A stretch of DNA of 63,845 nucleotides, taken from NCBI GenBank assembly GCA_947643415.1, contig CANRWA010000018.1:1-63845 (forward strand). The letters run 5' to 3'. Within the stretch, counting starts at the first letter, position 1, and each line of letters opens with the position of its first letter. This document shows positions 53,135-61,674 of this stretch, piece after piece. The DNA comes from an uncultured Clostridia bacterium. GTDB taxonomy: Bacteria; Bacillota; Clostridia; Lachnospirales; Lachnospiraceae. The notes under the pieces are model-generated. The model was not told the origin of the DNA and ran no database searches. It saw only the letters and a program-made list of their open reading frames with translations. The translations under genes and the position numbers were made by a program.

Positions 53135-54377
53135 GGTTACGGATATTACTGCATTGCTGCCAGAAATGAAAACAGGTATGGATTTGCAAAATGCACTGCA
53201 AATTTTACCGCCCTATAATGAGAAAATCAGAAATGAAAGTACCGCTATTCGCTTGATGGCGTTATCAGAGCTTTATAATGTTTATGTTCCATCTGCTATG
53301 AGTACAGAAATTTATAACAAGCTGTATTTGGCACTAATACGGTCATTGCAGAAAAAGGGTACACATAAAGCAATCCAACAGCAGTATGAAAATTTCCGGC
53401 GCATTCGGCAGTATGAATATAACAGTATTATGGGCGGTGCGGACAGTTTTACTATCATAGGTACCTCCGGAATAGGGAAATCAAGCGCAATCAACAGGGC
53501 GATTTCTCTGATATGCGAAAAACGGATTATAGAAATTGATGAACCATATGCAAAAATTGTGTCGTGTGTGGTGGTACAGTGTCCTTTTGATGCATCGGTC
53601 AAAGGTTTTGTGCTGGAAATATTGCGAAAAGTAGATGAATGTCTTGATACAAAGTATTATGATAAGGCTGTAAAAGCCAGAGCCACAACGGATATGCTGA
53701 TTGGAAGTGTATCACAAATAGCATTAAACCACATAGGATTGTTGGTTGTAGATGAGATTCAGAATGTATGCAATAATAAAAATGGAAAGCATCTGGTAGG
53801 AATGCTGACACAGCTAATCAATAACAGCGGTGTTTCTATCTGCATGGTTGGTACGCCAGAATGCAAGCAGTTTTTTGAACAGCGAATGCAGCTTGCCAGG
53901 CGTTCATTAGGCTTACAATATTCTGAAATGCCCTATAATGCAGAGTTTAAAAGGCTTTGTGAGATAATTTTTGAATATCAATATATAAAAAATAAGGCAG
54001 CAGTATCAGATGCAATGATTGAATGGCTTTATGAACATAGTGCTGGTATTGTGTCTATCGTGGTTTCATTGATGCATGATGCGCAGGAAATAGCCATTTT
54101 GCAAGGATGGGAAATATTAAACATGAAAACTTTTAATTTGGCATATCAACAGCGCATAGAGTTGTTGCATGAATATATCCAGCCTGCAATCATCCATACA
54201 CAACAGACATCCAAGCCTAAAAAGAAAGTGACTGCTGCCGATTTGGATTTAAGAGATATACAAGAAATGGACGAAACTATAAGCATTGAAGAACTGGCAG
54301 CAGAAGCAAAAAGCACAAATAAGGATATTCTTGCAATTCTGAAAGAACATATTACGATTGTGGAGGTAGCGGTATGA
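53127..54377 (+). CDS. tnsC: TnsC-like AAA+ ATPase
   Basis: A 416-residue ATPase that links target choice to the transposase. Walker A is GTSGIGKSS at residues 112-120 and Walker B LLVVDEIQNV with Asp 209 and Glu 210. The sensor-like segment SICMVGTPECKQFFEQR and a C-terminal helical domain follow, as in TnsC/TniB. The GTG at 53118 is in frame, but ATG at 53127 follows AGGTG. It overlaps both neighbours, a mark of a tight operon. Confidence 0.92.
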   Translation: MNKVTDITALLPEMKTGMDLQNALQILPPYNEKIRNESTAIRLMALSELYNVYVPSAMSTEIYNKLYLALIRSLQKKGTHKAIQQQYENFRRIRQYEYNSIMGGADSFTIIGTSGIGKSSAINRAISLICEKRIIEIDEPYAKIVSCVVVQCPFDASVKGFVLEILRKVDECLDTKYYDKAVKARATTDMLIGSVSQIALNHIGLLVVDEIQNVCNNKNGKHLVGMLTQLINNSGVSICMVGTPECKQFFEQRMQLARRSLGLQYSEMPYNAEFKRLCEIIFEYQYIKNKAAVSDAMIEWLYEHSAGIVSIVVSLMHDAQEIAILQGWEILNMKTFNLAYQQRIELLHEYIQPAIIHTQQTSKPKKKVTAADLDLRDIQEMDETISIEELAAEAKSTNKDILAILKEHITIVEVAV

Positions 54378-55834
54378 TAGCATACTTTCCAGAGTTATAT
54401 CCAGATGAATTACTGTACAGCCAATTAGCAAGATATTACGCTAAATCTAGTTATTTGGCTTATACATTTACCGCACAGGACTTGTTTGTATCAAAAAGTG
54501 TAAGACCGGATATAGAATTTATAAATGAGTATCTCCCAGAAGCGTTACAACTGATTACCAGGAATATTTCTATGGGTGAACTGGTAGAAAAACATACTAT
54601 GTTTCCGTATTATGGACGTTTTTTGAAACGTGATAGGCGAAAAAAAGCATTTGATTCCATGATATCTATGCAAGGAAATTATTTTAATTTATTGCCATTG
54701 CCAAAAAAAGATAAGAACTGCTGCCGCTATTTAAGATATTGTCCGATGTGTGCAAACGAAGATAGGGTAAATTACGGTGAAACATACTGGCATAGAATAC
54801 ATCAAATGCTGGGGCTTGATATATGCGCTATTCATAAATGCAAATTGGTAAATAGTAGTGTTGCTATTAGCGGAAATGTGAGTCCAACGTTAATATCCGC
54901 TGAAATGGAGATAAAGCAGGATGAGAAGCCAGAAATTTCAAACAATAAGCTGGAATCTAACATTGCTGAATATATGATGATGATTTTTCATGCTGATATA
55001 GAAATGGATTCGGATATCACAGTAGGGCAATTTTTACATAGCAAGTTGGAATATACCAACTATTTATCAGTCAGAGGGGAACAGCGCAATATATCACTGC
55101 TGCATAATGATTTTATAGAGTATTACAGTGAATCAGATAATATAAATATAATGGAATTGTGGAAACTACAAAAGATATTTACAGATGATAGATGCAACTT
55201 TTATGAAATATGCTTATTGGGCTTTTTCTTGAATATTCCTGTTGCTGACATGGTGCATATGAGGTTGCCGGAAACATCACAACAACAGAAATTTGATGAA
55301 CAGGTGTATTATCTCCATGAGCAGGGATTGAATTATCCGGAGATTGCAAAAAAGATGGGAGCATCTATCAATATAGTCAAGCCACTCGGAGAAAAAAGGT
55401 ATGGAGCCATTCACAAGAAACCGAAAAATCCTTTGAAAAGTGGTTCAAAGGCTAAAGATTGGCAGCAGATTGACAAAAACACTTTGCCAAAAGTGCAAGA
55501 TGCTATAAAGCAACTGCAAGGGGATGGGATATGCAGACCGAAAAGAGTTACAAAAAACGCTGTAGAATTGTTGCTTGGTTTGCCTTCTGGACGCTTTAAA
55601 TATCTTCCGAAATGCCGAAAAGAGATTGAAAAGCATGTGATTACACAAGCAGAATATTGGGCGTTGGAGGTGGTATGGGCTTATAAGAAAATTATGAGGG
55701 AAGGGCAGGTAATGAACTGGAAACATATTAGGATGCTTACTAACATGAGAAGAAAGGATTTAATGACATGTATGCCGTACCTTCAGAATATTGCGAGTAT
55801 TGATACAGTACAAAAAATAGAGAGCTTGTTATAA
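54374..55834 (+). CDS. TnsD/TniQ-like target-selection protein
   Basis: A 486-residue protein. The N-terminal TniQ domain starts FPELYPDELLYSQLARYYAK, and the zinc motif is CPMC at residues 123-126 followed by a His and the C-x-x-H-x-C of DICAIHKCKL. The long C-terminal part, about 300 residues with a helix-turn-helix (LNYPEIAKKMGASINIVKPL), is as large as in TnsD of Tn7, which binds a fixed chromosomal site, whereas short TniQ proteins usually work with other guides. It is the only TniQ in the window and no Cas gene was seen. Its site is likely near the guaA 3' end, by position. Confidence 0.88.
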   Translation: MIAYFPELYPDELLYSQLARYYAKSSYLAYTFTAQDLFVSKSVRPDIEFINEYLPEALQLITRNISMGELVEKHTMFPYYGRFLKRDRRKKAFDSMISMQGNYFNLLPLPKKDKNCCRYLRYCPMCANEDRVNYGETYWHRIHQMLGLDICAIHKCKLVNSSVAISGNVSPTLISAEMEIKQDEKPEISNNKLESNIAEYMMMIFHADIEMDSDITVGQFLHSKLEYTNYLSVRGEQRNISLLHNDFIEYYSESDNINIMELWKLQKIFTDDRCNFYEICLLGFFLNIPVADMVHMRLPETSQQQKFDEQVYYLHEQGLNYPEIAKKMGASINIVKPLGEKRYGAIHKKPKNPLKSGSKAKDWQQIDKNTLPKVQDAIKQLQGDGICRPKRVTKNAVELLLGLPSGRFKYLPKCRKEIEKHVITQAEYWALEVVWAYKKIMREGQVMNWKHIRMLTNMRRKDLMTCMPYLQNIASIDTVQKIESLL

Positions 55835-55887
55835 CGAAATTGTCAAATAGCCTTGTATTAAATCAGTTGACAGAGGAATTTAAAAGG

Positions 55888-55930
55888 ATGCAGCAGTTGA
55901 GTTGATAATTACTTACTGCTGCCTTTTTTT
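55888..55930 (+). terminator. Terminator of the transposition operon
   Basis: GGCAGCAGT-type stem: GCAGCAGT (55890) and ACTGCTGC (55915) followed by CTTTTTTT. Confidence 0.85.
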
Positions 55931-55971
55931 GTGGTGTTATTTTTATATGAACTTTAATTTATGGTATCAAT

Positions 55972-56019
55972 ATAGTTGACTTTTTGCAGAAAAGATGTTA
56001 AAATAGTTGACTGTATAAT
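55972..56019 (+). promoter_or_regulatory. Promoter with two ATAGTTGAC motifs
   Basis: TTGACT (55976) and TAAAAT (55999) are 17 apart and make a good promoter. ATAGTTGAC occurs at 55972 and 56003; the same motif is at 60608, with ATGGTTGAT at 60587, next to the second XRE gene. The repeated motif may be an operator of the XRE regulators. Confidence 0.6.
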
Positions 56020-56041
56020 ACGAAAGGAATACAAAAAGATA

Positions 56042-56200
56042 ATGAGCCAGGAAGAATTTATTGACAGGCTATTTGATACCATTAGTGAAACAAAAAATCT
56101 ACCCATAAAGGATATGGATTCAGATGCGATAGAAAACACGATAACAGTGTATTTAGCTGATGGTGGAGCTTTTAAAATCTGGTGTGAAAGCCAGTGCTAA
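56042..56200 (+). CDS. Small hypothetical protein
   Basis: A 52-residue acidic protein (MSQEEFIDRLFDTISETKNL onward) of unknown function. The frame is open from 55976, but that part overlaps the promoter. ATG at 56042 lies 16 bases behind AAAGGAA, a little far. The stop is one base from the lipoprotein frame, so the two are probably co-expressed as cargo of the mobile element. Confidence 0.5.
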   Translation: MSQEEFIDRLFDTISETKNLPIKDMDSDAIENTITVYLADGGAFKIWCESQC

Positions 56201-56212
56201 ATGGGGGTTCTG

Positions 56213-57151
56213 ATGAGAAAGAGAATGGCAGTAATGGTATGTTGTATTGGGATTGCATTATTTACATTTTCTGGATGCGGAAATGAAGAAGTTAATGCAG
56301 ATAAAGAAACATCTATAACGGAAGAAGAGGTAACGAATGAACCAACATCTAAAAGTGAAAGTGTAGAAAATGTAGATTCAGACGATGTTACTTTTACAAT
56401 GGATGGTACAGTAGGGGATGGCGAATATAATTATGCTATCACTGCAACAAACAATGTAAATCAAGATTTTTCTGGATTTTATATGGACGTAACTTTATAT
56501 GACGAAAATAATAATCCAGTTGAAACGAAACATTTTGATTATTCTAAAGATTTTTTGGCACATGAACAGATTCAATTTCCATTTACAAGTAAAAACCAGG
56601 CGCATGATTATAATATCAAATGGGGTTATGATGATACAACAGAAACAGATTTAAGTGAAAAGGAAAGCAGTTTTCTTGATGAAATATGCGGAGATTATTT
56701 AATTGAACATGTTGGGTATAGATATATCTTCCGTATAAACCCAGATTGCGTTACAGTAGAGGAACCATCTGGGAGTATAGATGAATACAATTTGGTGTAT
56801 GTTTCGCAAGATGAAGGAAGCGATTATTGTTTGGTTGCAAAAGGCGATAGGGGCAATTATATATTTACACAGGGAGTTTATGGGGATGTATATTGCAGTT
56901 CAGCCGGAGAAACAGCCACAAAGAATTTTGAAGATGAGAATAGCCGATTGACGCATTTACCAGATGACTACCAGAAACCAGTAGAACCTTATGTTGGTAT
57001 GACGGCTTCACAAGTAGAAAATTCTACATGGGGAAAACCAAATGATATAAATAAAACAACAACACAATATAGCGTAAATGAACAATGGGTTTATTCTAAT
57101 GATAAATATATTTATATAGAAGATGGAGTTGTAACTGCAATACAGGAGTAA
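56213..57151 (+). CDS. Putative lipoprotein, function unknown
   Basis: A 312-residue exported protein. The signal sequence MRKRMAVMVCCIGIALFTFS is followed by GCG, a near lipobox with Cys 22 as lipid site. Then an acidic linker, a beta-rich domain (YNYAITATNNVNQDFSGFYM, FxLYD-like phrase), a Thr-rich middle and a C-terminal region with YVGMTASQVENSTWGKPNDI, which resembles the small repeats of DUF-type exported proteins that sense cell-surface state. Start 56213 follows GGGGG; 56201 is possible. No homologue with known role is recognised. Confidence 0.7.
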   Translation: MRKRMAVMVCCIGIALFTFSGCGNEEVNADKETSITEEEVTNEPTSKSESVENVDSDDVTFTMDGTVGDGEYNYAITATNNVNQDFSGFYMDVTLYDENNNPVETKHFDYSKDFLAHEQIQFPFTSKNQAHDYNIKWGYDDTTETDLSEKESSFLDEICGDYLIEHVGYRYIFRINPDCVTVEEPSGSIDEYNLVYVSQDEGSDYCLVAKGDRGNYIFTQGVYGDVYCSSAGETATKNFEDENSRLTHLPDDYQKPVEPYVGMTASQVENSTWGKPNDINKTTTQYSVNEQWVYSNDKYIYIEDGVVTAIQE

Positions 57152-57193
57152 ATGATTTATTCATTTATGCAAGCAAAAGGAAAACGATGGCTA

Positions 57194-57403
57194 ATGAAGC
57201 AAGTAAATAGAAAAATGAAAGTCCATGAGCAATCGGGCTATAATTATAAGCCAATTCCCACTATCACGCTAAAAGGCGCATGGCTGGAGGATTGGGGATT
57301 TACGGCAAATACTCCTATCAACATACAGTGTGAGGATGGCAAGTTGACAATCACAAAGCAAGGGAATAGCCTAAATAGCGGTTATTCCCTGCCCGAAAAA
57401 TAA
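57194..57403 (+). CDS. SymE-like protein (type I toxin family)
   Basis: A 69-residue protein with the SymE core PTITLKGAWLEDWGFTANTP, then NIQCEDGKLTITKQ, an AbrB-like swapped-hairpin fold. In Escherichia coli SymE is an SOS-induced RNA-binding toxin held off by antisense RNA SymR; whether this one is toxic is unknown. ATG at 57194 follows AAAGGAAAACG; the frame is open from 57152. It ends 10 bases from the convergent XRE regulator. No antisense promoter was verified. Confidence 0.75.
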   Translation: MKQVNRKMKVHEQSGYNYKPIPTITLKGAWLEDWGFTANTPINIQCEDGKLTITKQGNSLNSGYSLPEK

Positions 57404-57424
57404 AATATGTATTTTATTTCTTTT
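57397..57424. terminator. Bidirectional terminator-like palindrome between symE-like and XRE genes
   Basis: AAATAAAATATGTATTTTATTT is an A/T-only palindrome: the arms AAATAAAATA and TATTTTATTT each end in T-runs on their strands. It could stop both convergent transcripts, but an AT-only stem is weak. Confidence 0.4.
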
Positions 57425-57695
57425 GTTGTAAGATTGACACCATTTGTTCAACTACGGCAACTTCTGCATCTGATAAGCCAGATACATCAATTTGGCGTTC
57501 GTGTTCTATTTCTAAAAGAAAATCAGTAGTAGTATGAAAAAATCTTGCAATGCTTTTTAATATATCAAATGAGGGCAATCTTATATTATTCTCGTACCCA
57601 GATATCGTACTTTTGTCAAGATTAAGTATGCTTGCTAATTGGGTTTGGGATAGATTCTTTTCAATTCGTAGTTTCTGTAATTTTTCACCGAACAT
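57414..57695 (-). CDS. XRE family helix-turn-helix regulator
   Basis: A 93-residue regulator. The HTH (residues 1-62) includes NLSQTQLASILNLDKSTISG, and the tail HERQIDVSGLSDAEVAVVEQ resembles that of the XRE protein at 60238. The frame runs further upstream, but ATG at 57695 follows AAAGGTTGTG on its strand. It is divergent from the big surface protein gene and may control it. The second regulator shares the IDVSGL.D tail, so they are paralogues. Confidence 0.9.
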   Translation of the reverse strand: MFGEKLQKLRIEKNLSQTQLASILNLDKSTISGYENNIRLPSFDILKSIARFFHTTTDFLLEIEHERQIDVSGLSDAEVAVVEQMVSILQQKK

Positions 57696-57821
57696 TTTAA
57701 TCACAACCTTTCTACAGTTTGCAAAATGCCATAATACGTTGACCAACTGCCAACATCTTTCTTCTATACTCTTTTTCGTTTGTTGCAACAATATAAAATT
57801 AAGAAAGCGAGGATTGCAAGA

Positions 57822-60134
57822 ATGGGAAACAGGATAAAAAGATGTAAGGTGTTAATTTATACGTTGATAGCAGCTTTGATACTGCCAATGGGAATATCAA
57901 GTCATGAGGTTTATGCAGCTGTAGCAGATTCAAAGGATGAAATTACTCCTTCGGTAATTGTGTATAATTGTGGAGATTTAGTACAGGCTATTGACAACGC
58001 AGAAGATGGGGACATAATAGGCATTGCAAGTAATATTGAATTGGATTCAGATGTAAGTGTATTAGGAAGTGACGATAAGCAAATTACAATTATTAAAGCG
58101 TTTGAGGGTGCATTCATACGAATGTTAGACGTTGATGTTATAGTTAAAAATATTGTTTTTGATGGCAATTCCTCTGTTTATAATCGGGATTATGACCCTA
58201 TGATTCAAGTGGAGGGTAAAGCAGAATTTGAAAACGTAACTTTTCAGAATTGTTATAATCAATGGGGCGGAGGTGCGATTAAGACTGAAGGGGGCAGGAT
58301 AGGTTTTATAGGATGCCATTTTGTTAATAATGAAGCTAGTGAAGGTGGACATATTATGGTAGGGTCATCCACATATGTAAAAGCCATTGATAGCATATTT
58401 GAAAATGGAAAAGTATCAAGGGCTGGCGGCGCAGTAAAAATAGAAGATAATTATGGCACTGGTAATGATAATGAGATTGTATTTGTTGGCTGTAAAATGA
58501 TTGGAAATCAAGCAGGCTATGGTGGTGCTATTGCGAATAAAGGTAATGTAAAAATTATAGATTCTATCATATATGGGAATACGGCTGAAACAGGAGCAGA
58601 TATTCTAAATTATTGCGGTTCGTCTTTTGAGATGGATTCTATTGCGGAATTGATTGAACTATATGCAACGGATGGTATTCTTCCTTTGGAGTGGGAATTT
58701 GATTATGTTGACCAGGCATATATTGAAGGGAATATTGATAAAGAAAATTCGTTATCCGCTATGAAATTAAAATTTGAAAAAATCAAACAAGAAGATGATT
58801 CAAATTTGGATAATTCAGACAAGCCTTCTGAAGGTGAAGATATTGAGGATAAGCCGCATTCTGGAAACAATGACAATGAAAATAATTCTTTAACAGATAG
58901 TGATAATACGGACAATTCAGAAGATAAAGAGGATGCTCATTCTGATGCAAGCGGTGATTCTGATACAGGAAATGATGATAGCCAGAACAAAGACACAACA
59001 GAGGATGATTCAAATACAAGTAATAATCCTTCTGACAATGAGCAGAATACGGAAAGTAATAACGAACAAAATAATACAGATAGCACAGAAAATGAGGGTG
59101 GGAAAGATGAGAATGATTCTACAGATAGTAATGTAACAACAGGTGGCAATGATAATCAAGATGTAGATAGCAACGTAGATGAATCTACAGAAAATAATTC
59201 ATCTAATACACCAAACATAGAGGAACCTACAGAAACAAATGCTCCAAATGATTCTGAAAGTAATGATAAAAACGAAAGTGATAAGAATGAATCGGATAAT
59301 CGAGAAGATTCAAACACGCAATTAGAGAGTGATAATAATAGCAGCGGCAATAATTCCTCTGAAAATAACAATATTGCAGAAAATAACAATTCTGCATCTG
59401 ATTTAGGGGCAAATGTGCCAAATAATAATGAAAATGATATAGGCAATAATAATCCAAGCGGAACTGTTGACGGAGGCAATAATTCAAACTCGAATAATGT
59501 TATCTCTGACAGTGGTAGTAATGGAGCGCAGAACAATAATAGTCCTGGCAATGATTCTAATATCGGTTTAGATAACCATAAACCAGTGGATGGCGATACT
59601 TCAAGCAACGCTGATACAAATAATGGGAGTGTAGATACTACTGATAATGGAACATCCCAAAATGGCGGCAATGCAATATCTAAGCCAGAAAACAGTGATA
59701 ATAGCTCTTCTGACAGTAGCAATAAAGATACTGTTAGCAGTCCGGGGAGCGTTCCTAATGCAACCAATCCTATATCCGGCGATAATGTGCCAGATGGCAA
59801 AGATGAAAGCATTGCTAATAGTGAGAGCGAAAATAAGCCATCCAATATTAGCAACGATTCAGAGCAGAAAAATACTATTATTAAGAAAAAAGCTATTAAA
59901 AAATTGTCGCTAACAGCCAAAAAGGGCAAGCGGAAAATAATAGGAAAGACAATCAAAAAAGCTACTGTAAAAGTAAAAATTGGCAAAAGGACATATACAG
60001 TTAAATCCAATGCCAAAGGTAAATTTACGGTTAAGCTGAAAGGCAAAGCAAAGCTGAAAAAAGGTCAGAAAATCAAAGTAAGGGTTTTAAAAAACGGTTA
60101 TAAGTCAAAAAGCAATACATTTAGAGTTAAATAA
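57822..60134 (+). CDS. Secreted beta-helix protein with a long Asn/Asp/Ser-rich linker
   Basis: A 770-residue exported protein. Residues 1-33 form a signal peptide (LIYTLIAALILPMGISSHEV, then YAA). Residues 45-280 are a right-handed beta-helix of the polymorphic outer-wall type: repeated FENVTFQNCYNQWGGGAIKT and FVGCKMIGNQAGYGGAIANK phrases. Residues 325-685 are almost only Asn, Asp, Ser, Glu, Gly and Thr, a flexible spacer. The end is a Lys-rich Ig-like module (KRTYTVKSNAKGKFTVKLKG) that could hold it to the wall. No LPxTG. ATG at 57822 follows GCGAGGA. It is the largest gene of the mobile region. Confidence 0.82.
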   Translation: MGNRIKRCKVLIYTLIAALILPMGISSHEVYAAVADSKDEITPSVIVYNCGDLVQAIDNAEDGDIIGIASNIELDSDVSVLGSDDKQITIIKAFEGAFIRMLDVDVIVKNIVFDGNSSVYNRDYDPMIQVEGKAEFENVTFQNCYNQWGGGAIKTEGGRIGFIGCHFVNNEASEGGHIMVGSSTYVKAIDSIFENGKVSRAGGAVKIEDNYGTGNDNEIVFVGCKMIGNQAGYGGAIANKGNVKIIDSIIYGNTAETGADILNYCGSSFEMDSIAELIELYATDGILPLEWEFDYVDQAYIEGNIDKENSLSAMKLKFEKIKQEDDSNLDNSDKPSEGEDIEDKPHSGNNDNENNSLTDSDNTDNSEDKEDAHSDASGDSDTGNDDSQNKDTTEDDSNTSNNPSDNEQNTESNNEQNNTDSTENEGGKDENDSTDSNVTTGGNDNQDVDSNVDESTENNSSNTPNIEEPTETNAPNDSESNDKNESDKNESDNREDSNTQLESDNNSSGNNSSENNNIAENNNSASDLGANVPNNNENDIGNNNPSGTVDGGNNSNSNNVISDSGSNGAQNNNSPGNDSNIGLDNHKPVDGDTSSNADTNNGSVDTTDNGTSQNGGNAISKPENSDNSSSDSSNKDTVSSPGSVPNATNPISGDNVPDGKDESIANSESENKPSNISNDSEQKNTIIKKKAIKKLSLTAKKGKRKIIGKTIKKATVKVKIGKRTYTVKSNAKGKFTVKLKGKAKLKKGQKIKVRVLKNGYKSKSNTFRVK

Positions 60135-60175
60135 TAATGACAACATAAATAAAAGAACGATTTTATCAATAGAAG

Positions 60176-60206
60176 GGTATCCAAATAAAACGGATGCCCT
60201 TTTTTA
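60176..60206 (+). terminator. Rho-independent terminator of the surface protein gene
   Basis: GGGTATCC and GGATGCCC (one G-T pair) with six T residues after the stem. Confidence 0.85.
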
Positions 60207-60217
60207 TTTGTAAATTA

Positions 60218-60236
60218 TCCCCCTATTAGGGGGATT
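60218..60236. other. ATCCCCC/GGGGGAT palindrome preceded by TGTA
   Basis: ATCCCCC-TATTA-GGGGGAT is a perfect palindrome just past the XRE stop. With TGTAAATT before it, it resembles TGTATAG-CCCCC-AACTA-GGGGA at 50639. It may be an element end, a terminator of the minus-strand gene, or chance. Confidence 0.4.
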
Positions 60237-60237
60237 T

Positions 60238-60537
60238 TCAGTTGCTACCATTTTCATTTTTTGTGCGCATGTATAAAACCATCTGCTTTAACATACTGAT
60301 ATCCTCATCTTTTAGTCCAGACACGTCAATTACAGGTGATTTTTCAATTCCTAAAAGGTAATCGGCTGAAACATGAAAAACTGCTGCCAGTTTTATCAAT
60401 ATCTCTGGCGATGGCATACGTTCTTGAAGTTCATAGTAGCTGATGACGGATTTGGTCACTCCTATCTGTGTGCCTAATTGCTTCTGTGTCATCCCTGCAT
60501 TTGTGCGTAATTCTTTCAGTTTATTATGAAATTCCAC
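60238..60537 (-). CDS. XRE family helix-turn-helix regulator (second)
   Basis: A 99-residue regulator: HTH in residues 1-63 (GMTQKQLGTQIGVTKSVISY) and a tail VIDVSGLKDEDISMLKQMVL that matches the other XRE protein's IDVSGL..AEV...QMV. The start follows GAGGTGTGATTT on its strand. ATAGTTGAC and ATGGTTGAT motifs lie 50-80 bases upstream. It may repress its own promoter and others in the mobile region. Confidence 0.9.
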   Translation of the reverse strand: MEFHNKLKELRTNAGMTQKQLGTQIGVTKSVISYYELQERMPSPEILIKLAAVFHVSADYLLGIEKSPVIDVSGLKDEDISMLKQMVLYMRTKNENGSN

Positions 60538-60938
60538 TAAATCACACCTCGTTTCTTATTTGAGTTTACTTCTATTTTGTTTTAAAATGGTTGATGTGGG
60601 TATCATAATAGTTGACAGCCAAGAAATGAGGGGAAAACATATTGAAAAAAACTTATAGGGGGATATGCGTTAGTGATATGTCCTGAATATGGTTCAACAG
60701 CTATCACTACAGGGAAAAGGGGATTTTCAATCGTTGCTGGCTTGGTTGGTTCCAAAAAACTATGAACAGCTGTGCAAATCGTGGTTACAAATGGAAGCCT
60801 GGAAAATAGTTGTGAGTGAAAAACAGCTCATACACCTATATATAGAAAATCGGGCGGCAATCAAAATGTAAACACTCCCCCACTGCTGCCGGATGCAGAA
60901 AAGAAACCAGCAAGAAATATATTCCTGCTGGTTCTTTA
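60538..60938. other. 401-base region without a confident gene
   Basis: It holds the ATAGTTGAC motifs (60587, 60608), a TTAGTGATA/TATCACTA inverted pair around 60680, a TATAGGGGGATAT segment at 60651 and TGTAAACACTCCCCC at 60867. A 60-codon frame (60689-60871) lacks a ribosome binding site and is given separately at low confidence. Confidence 0.5.
60689..60871 (+). CDS. Doubtful small ORF
   Basis: Sixty codons (MVQQLSLQGKGDFQSLLAWL onward), not recognised. There is no ribosome binding site ahead of its ATG. The amino-acid mix (Leu, Trp, Lys) is plausible for a protein, so it may be the tail of a decayed gene. Confidence 0.25.
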   Translation: MVQQLSLQGKGDFQSLLAWLVPKNYEQLCKSWLQMEAWKIVVSEKQLIHLYIENRAAIKM

Positions 60939-61490
60939 TTACTTGTATTCCTTTATAAGTTTGTCCAATGTCGGGCGGCTTATGTTTAATTCTTTTGCAA
61001 GCTGTGATTTGCTGATTTCCCTTTTCATATATCGTTGATAGTGTTTTTCAAAATCGGGAATTGAAACAGGCTTGCGCCCTTTATATTTTCCGTTTCGTTT
61101 TGCTATGGCTATTCCTTCTCTTTGACGTTCTAAAAGGTTTGTGCGCTCAAATTCATTGATTGCGCCTATCATGGTTAGCATTAGCTTTCCTGTCGGCGTT
61201 GATGTATCAATGTTTTCTTTATTTGAAATTAGTGTAATTCCTTTTTGGTTGAGTTTTTCCACAATATCAAGTAAATCTTTGGTTGACCTGGCAAGTCTTG
61301 AAAAATCATGTATATGTATTGTGTCGCCTTCCCTGGCAAAATCAAGCATTTCTTGTAGCTTTGGGCGGTTCGTGTCTTTGGCTGATACCTTTTCAATGAA
61401 CCATTTTTCAATTTTGTATTTCTCCATTGCTTCAATTTGGCGTTGTTCGTTTTGCTCAATGGTGCTAACTCTAATATATGCTATCTGCAT
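60939..61490 (-). CDS. Serine recombinase/resolvase
   Basis: A 183-residue resolvase. The nucleophile is Ser 9 in IAYIRVSTIEQN; FSRLARSTKDLL carries the catalytic Arg residues, and GKLMLTMIGAINEFERTNLL is the dimer helix. The C-terminal HTH (SKSQLAKELNISRPTLDKLI) binds DNA. Size and layout match Tn3-type resolvases and plasmid resolvases rather than large integrases. With a TnsA that may be inactive, a resolvase could split cointegrates; this is inference. The start follows AAAGGGGGATTATATC on its strand. Confidence 0.93.
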   Translation of the reverse strand: MQIAYIRVSTIEQNEQRQIEAMEKYKIEKWFIEKVSAKDTNRPKLQEMLDFAREGDTIHIHDFSRLARSTKDLLDIVEKLNQKGITLISNKENIDTSTPTGKLMLTMIGAINEFERTNLLERQREGIAIAKRNGKYKGRKPVSIPDFEKHYQRYMKREISKSQLAKELNISRPTLDKLIKEYK

Positions 61491-61674
61491 GATATAATCC
61501 CCCTTTTGTTAAAATAGATTCTATAAAGTGCTTTACATTTTGCAAATCAATTCAAAAAGCAATCCTATTTTTACATTTTTATTGTCTTTTCCGTTTGTCA
61601 ATATAAGGTGTACTCTATTTTGATAGTTATAGGGCGACTGTTACGCCGCCCTTGCTATCGCATTGTGCTTATAG

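Noticed and set aside
59156..60046. 296-codon open frame on the minus strand
   Set aside because: It is opposite the low-complexity Asn/Asp/Ser region of the surface protein, which gives a Leu/Ser-rich artefact without a start signal.
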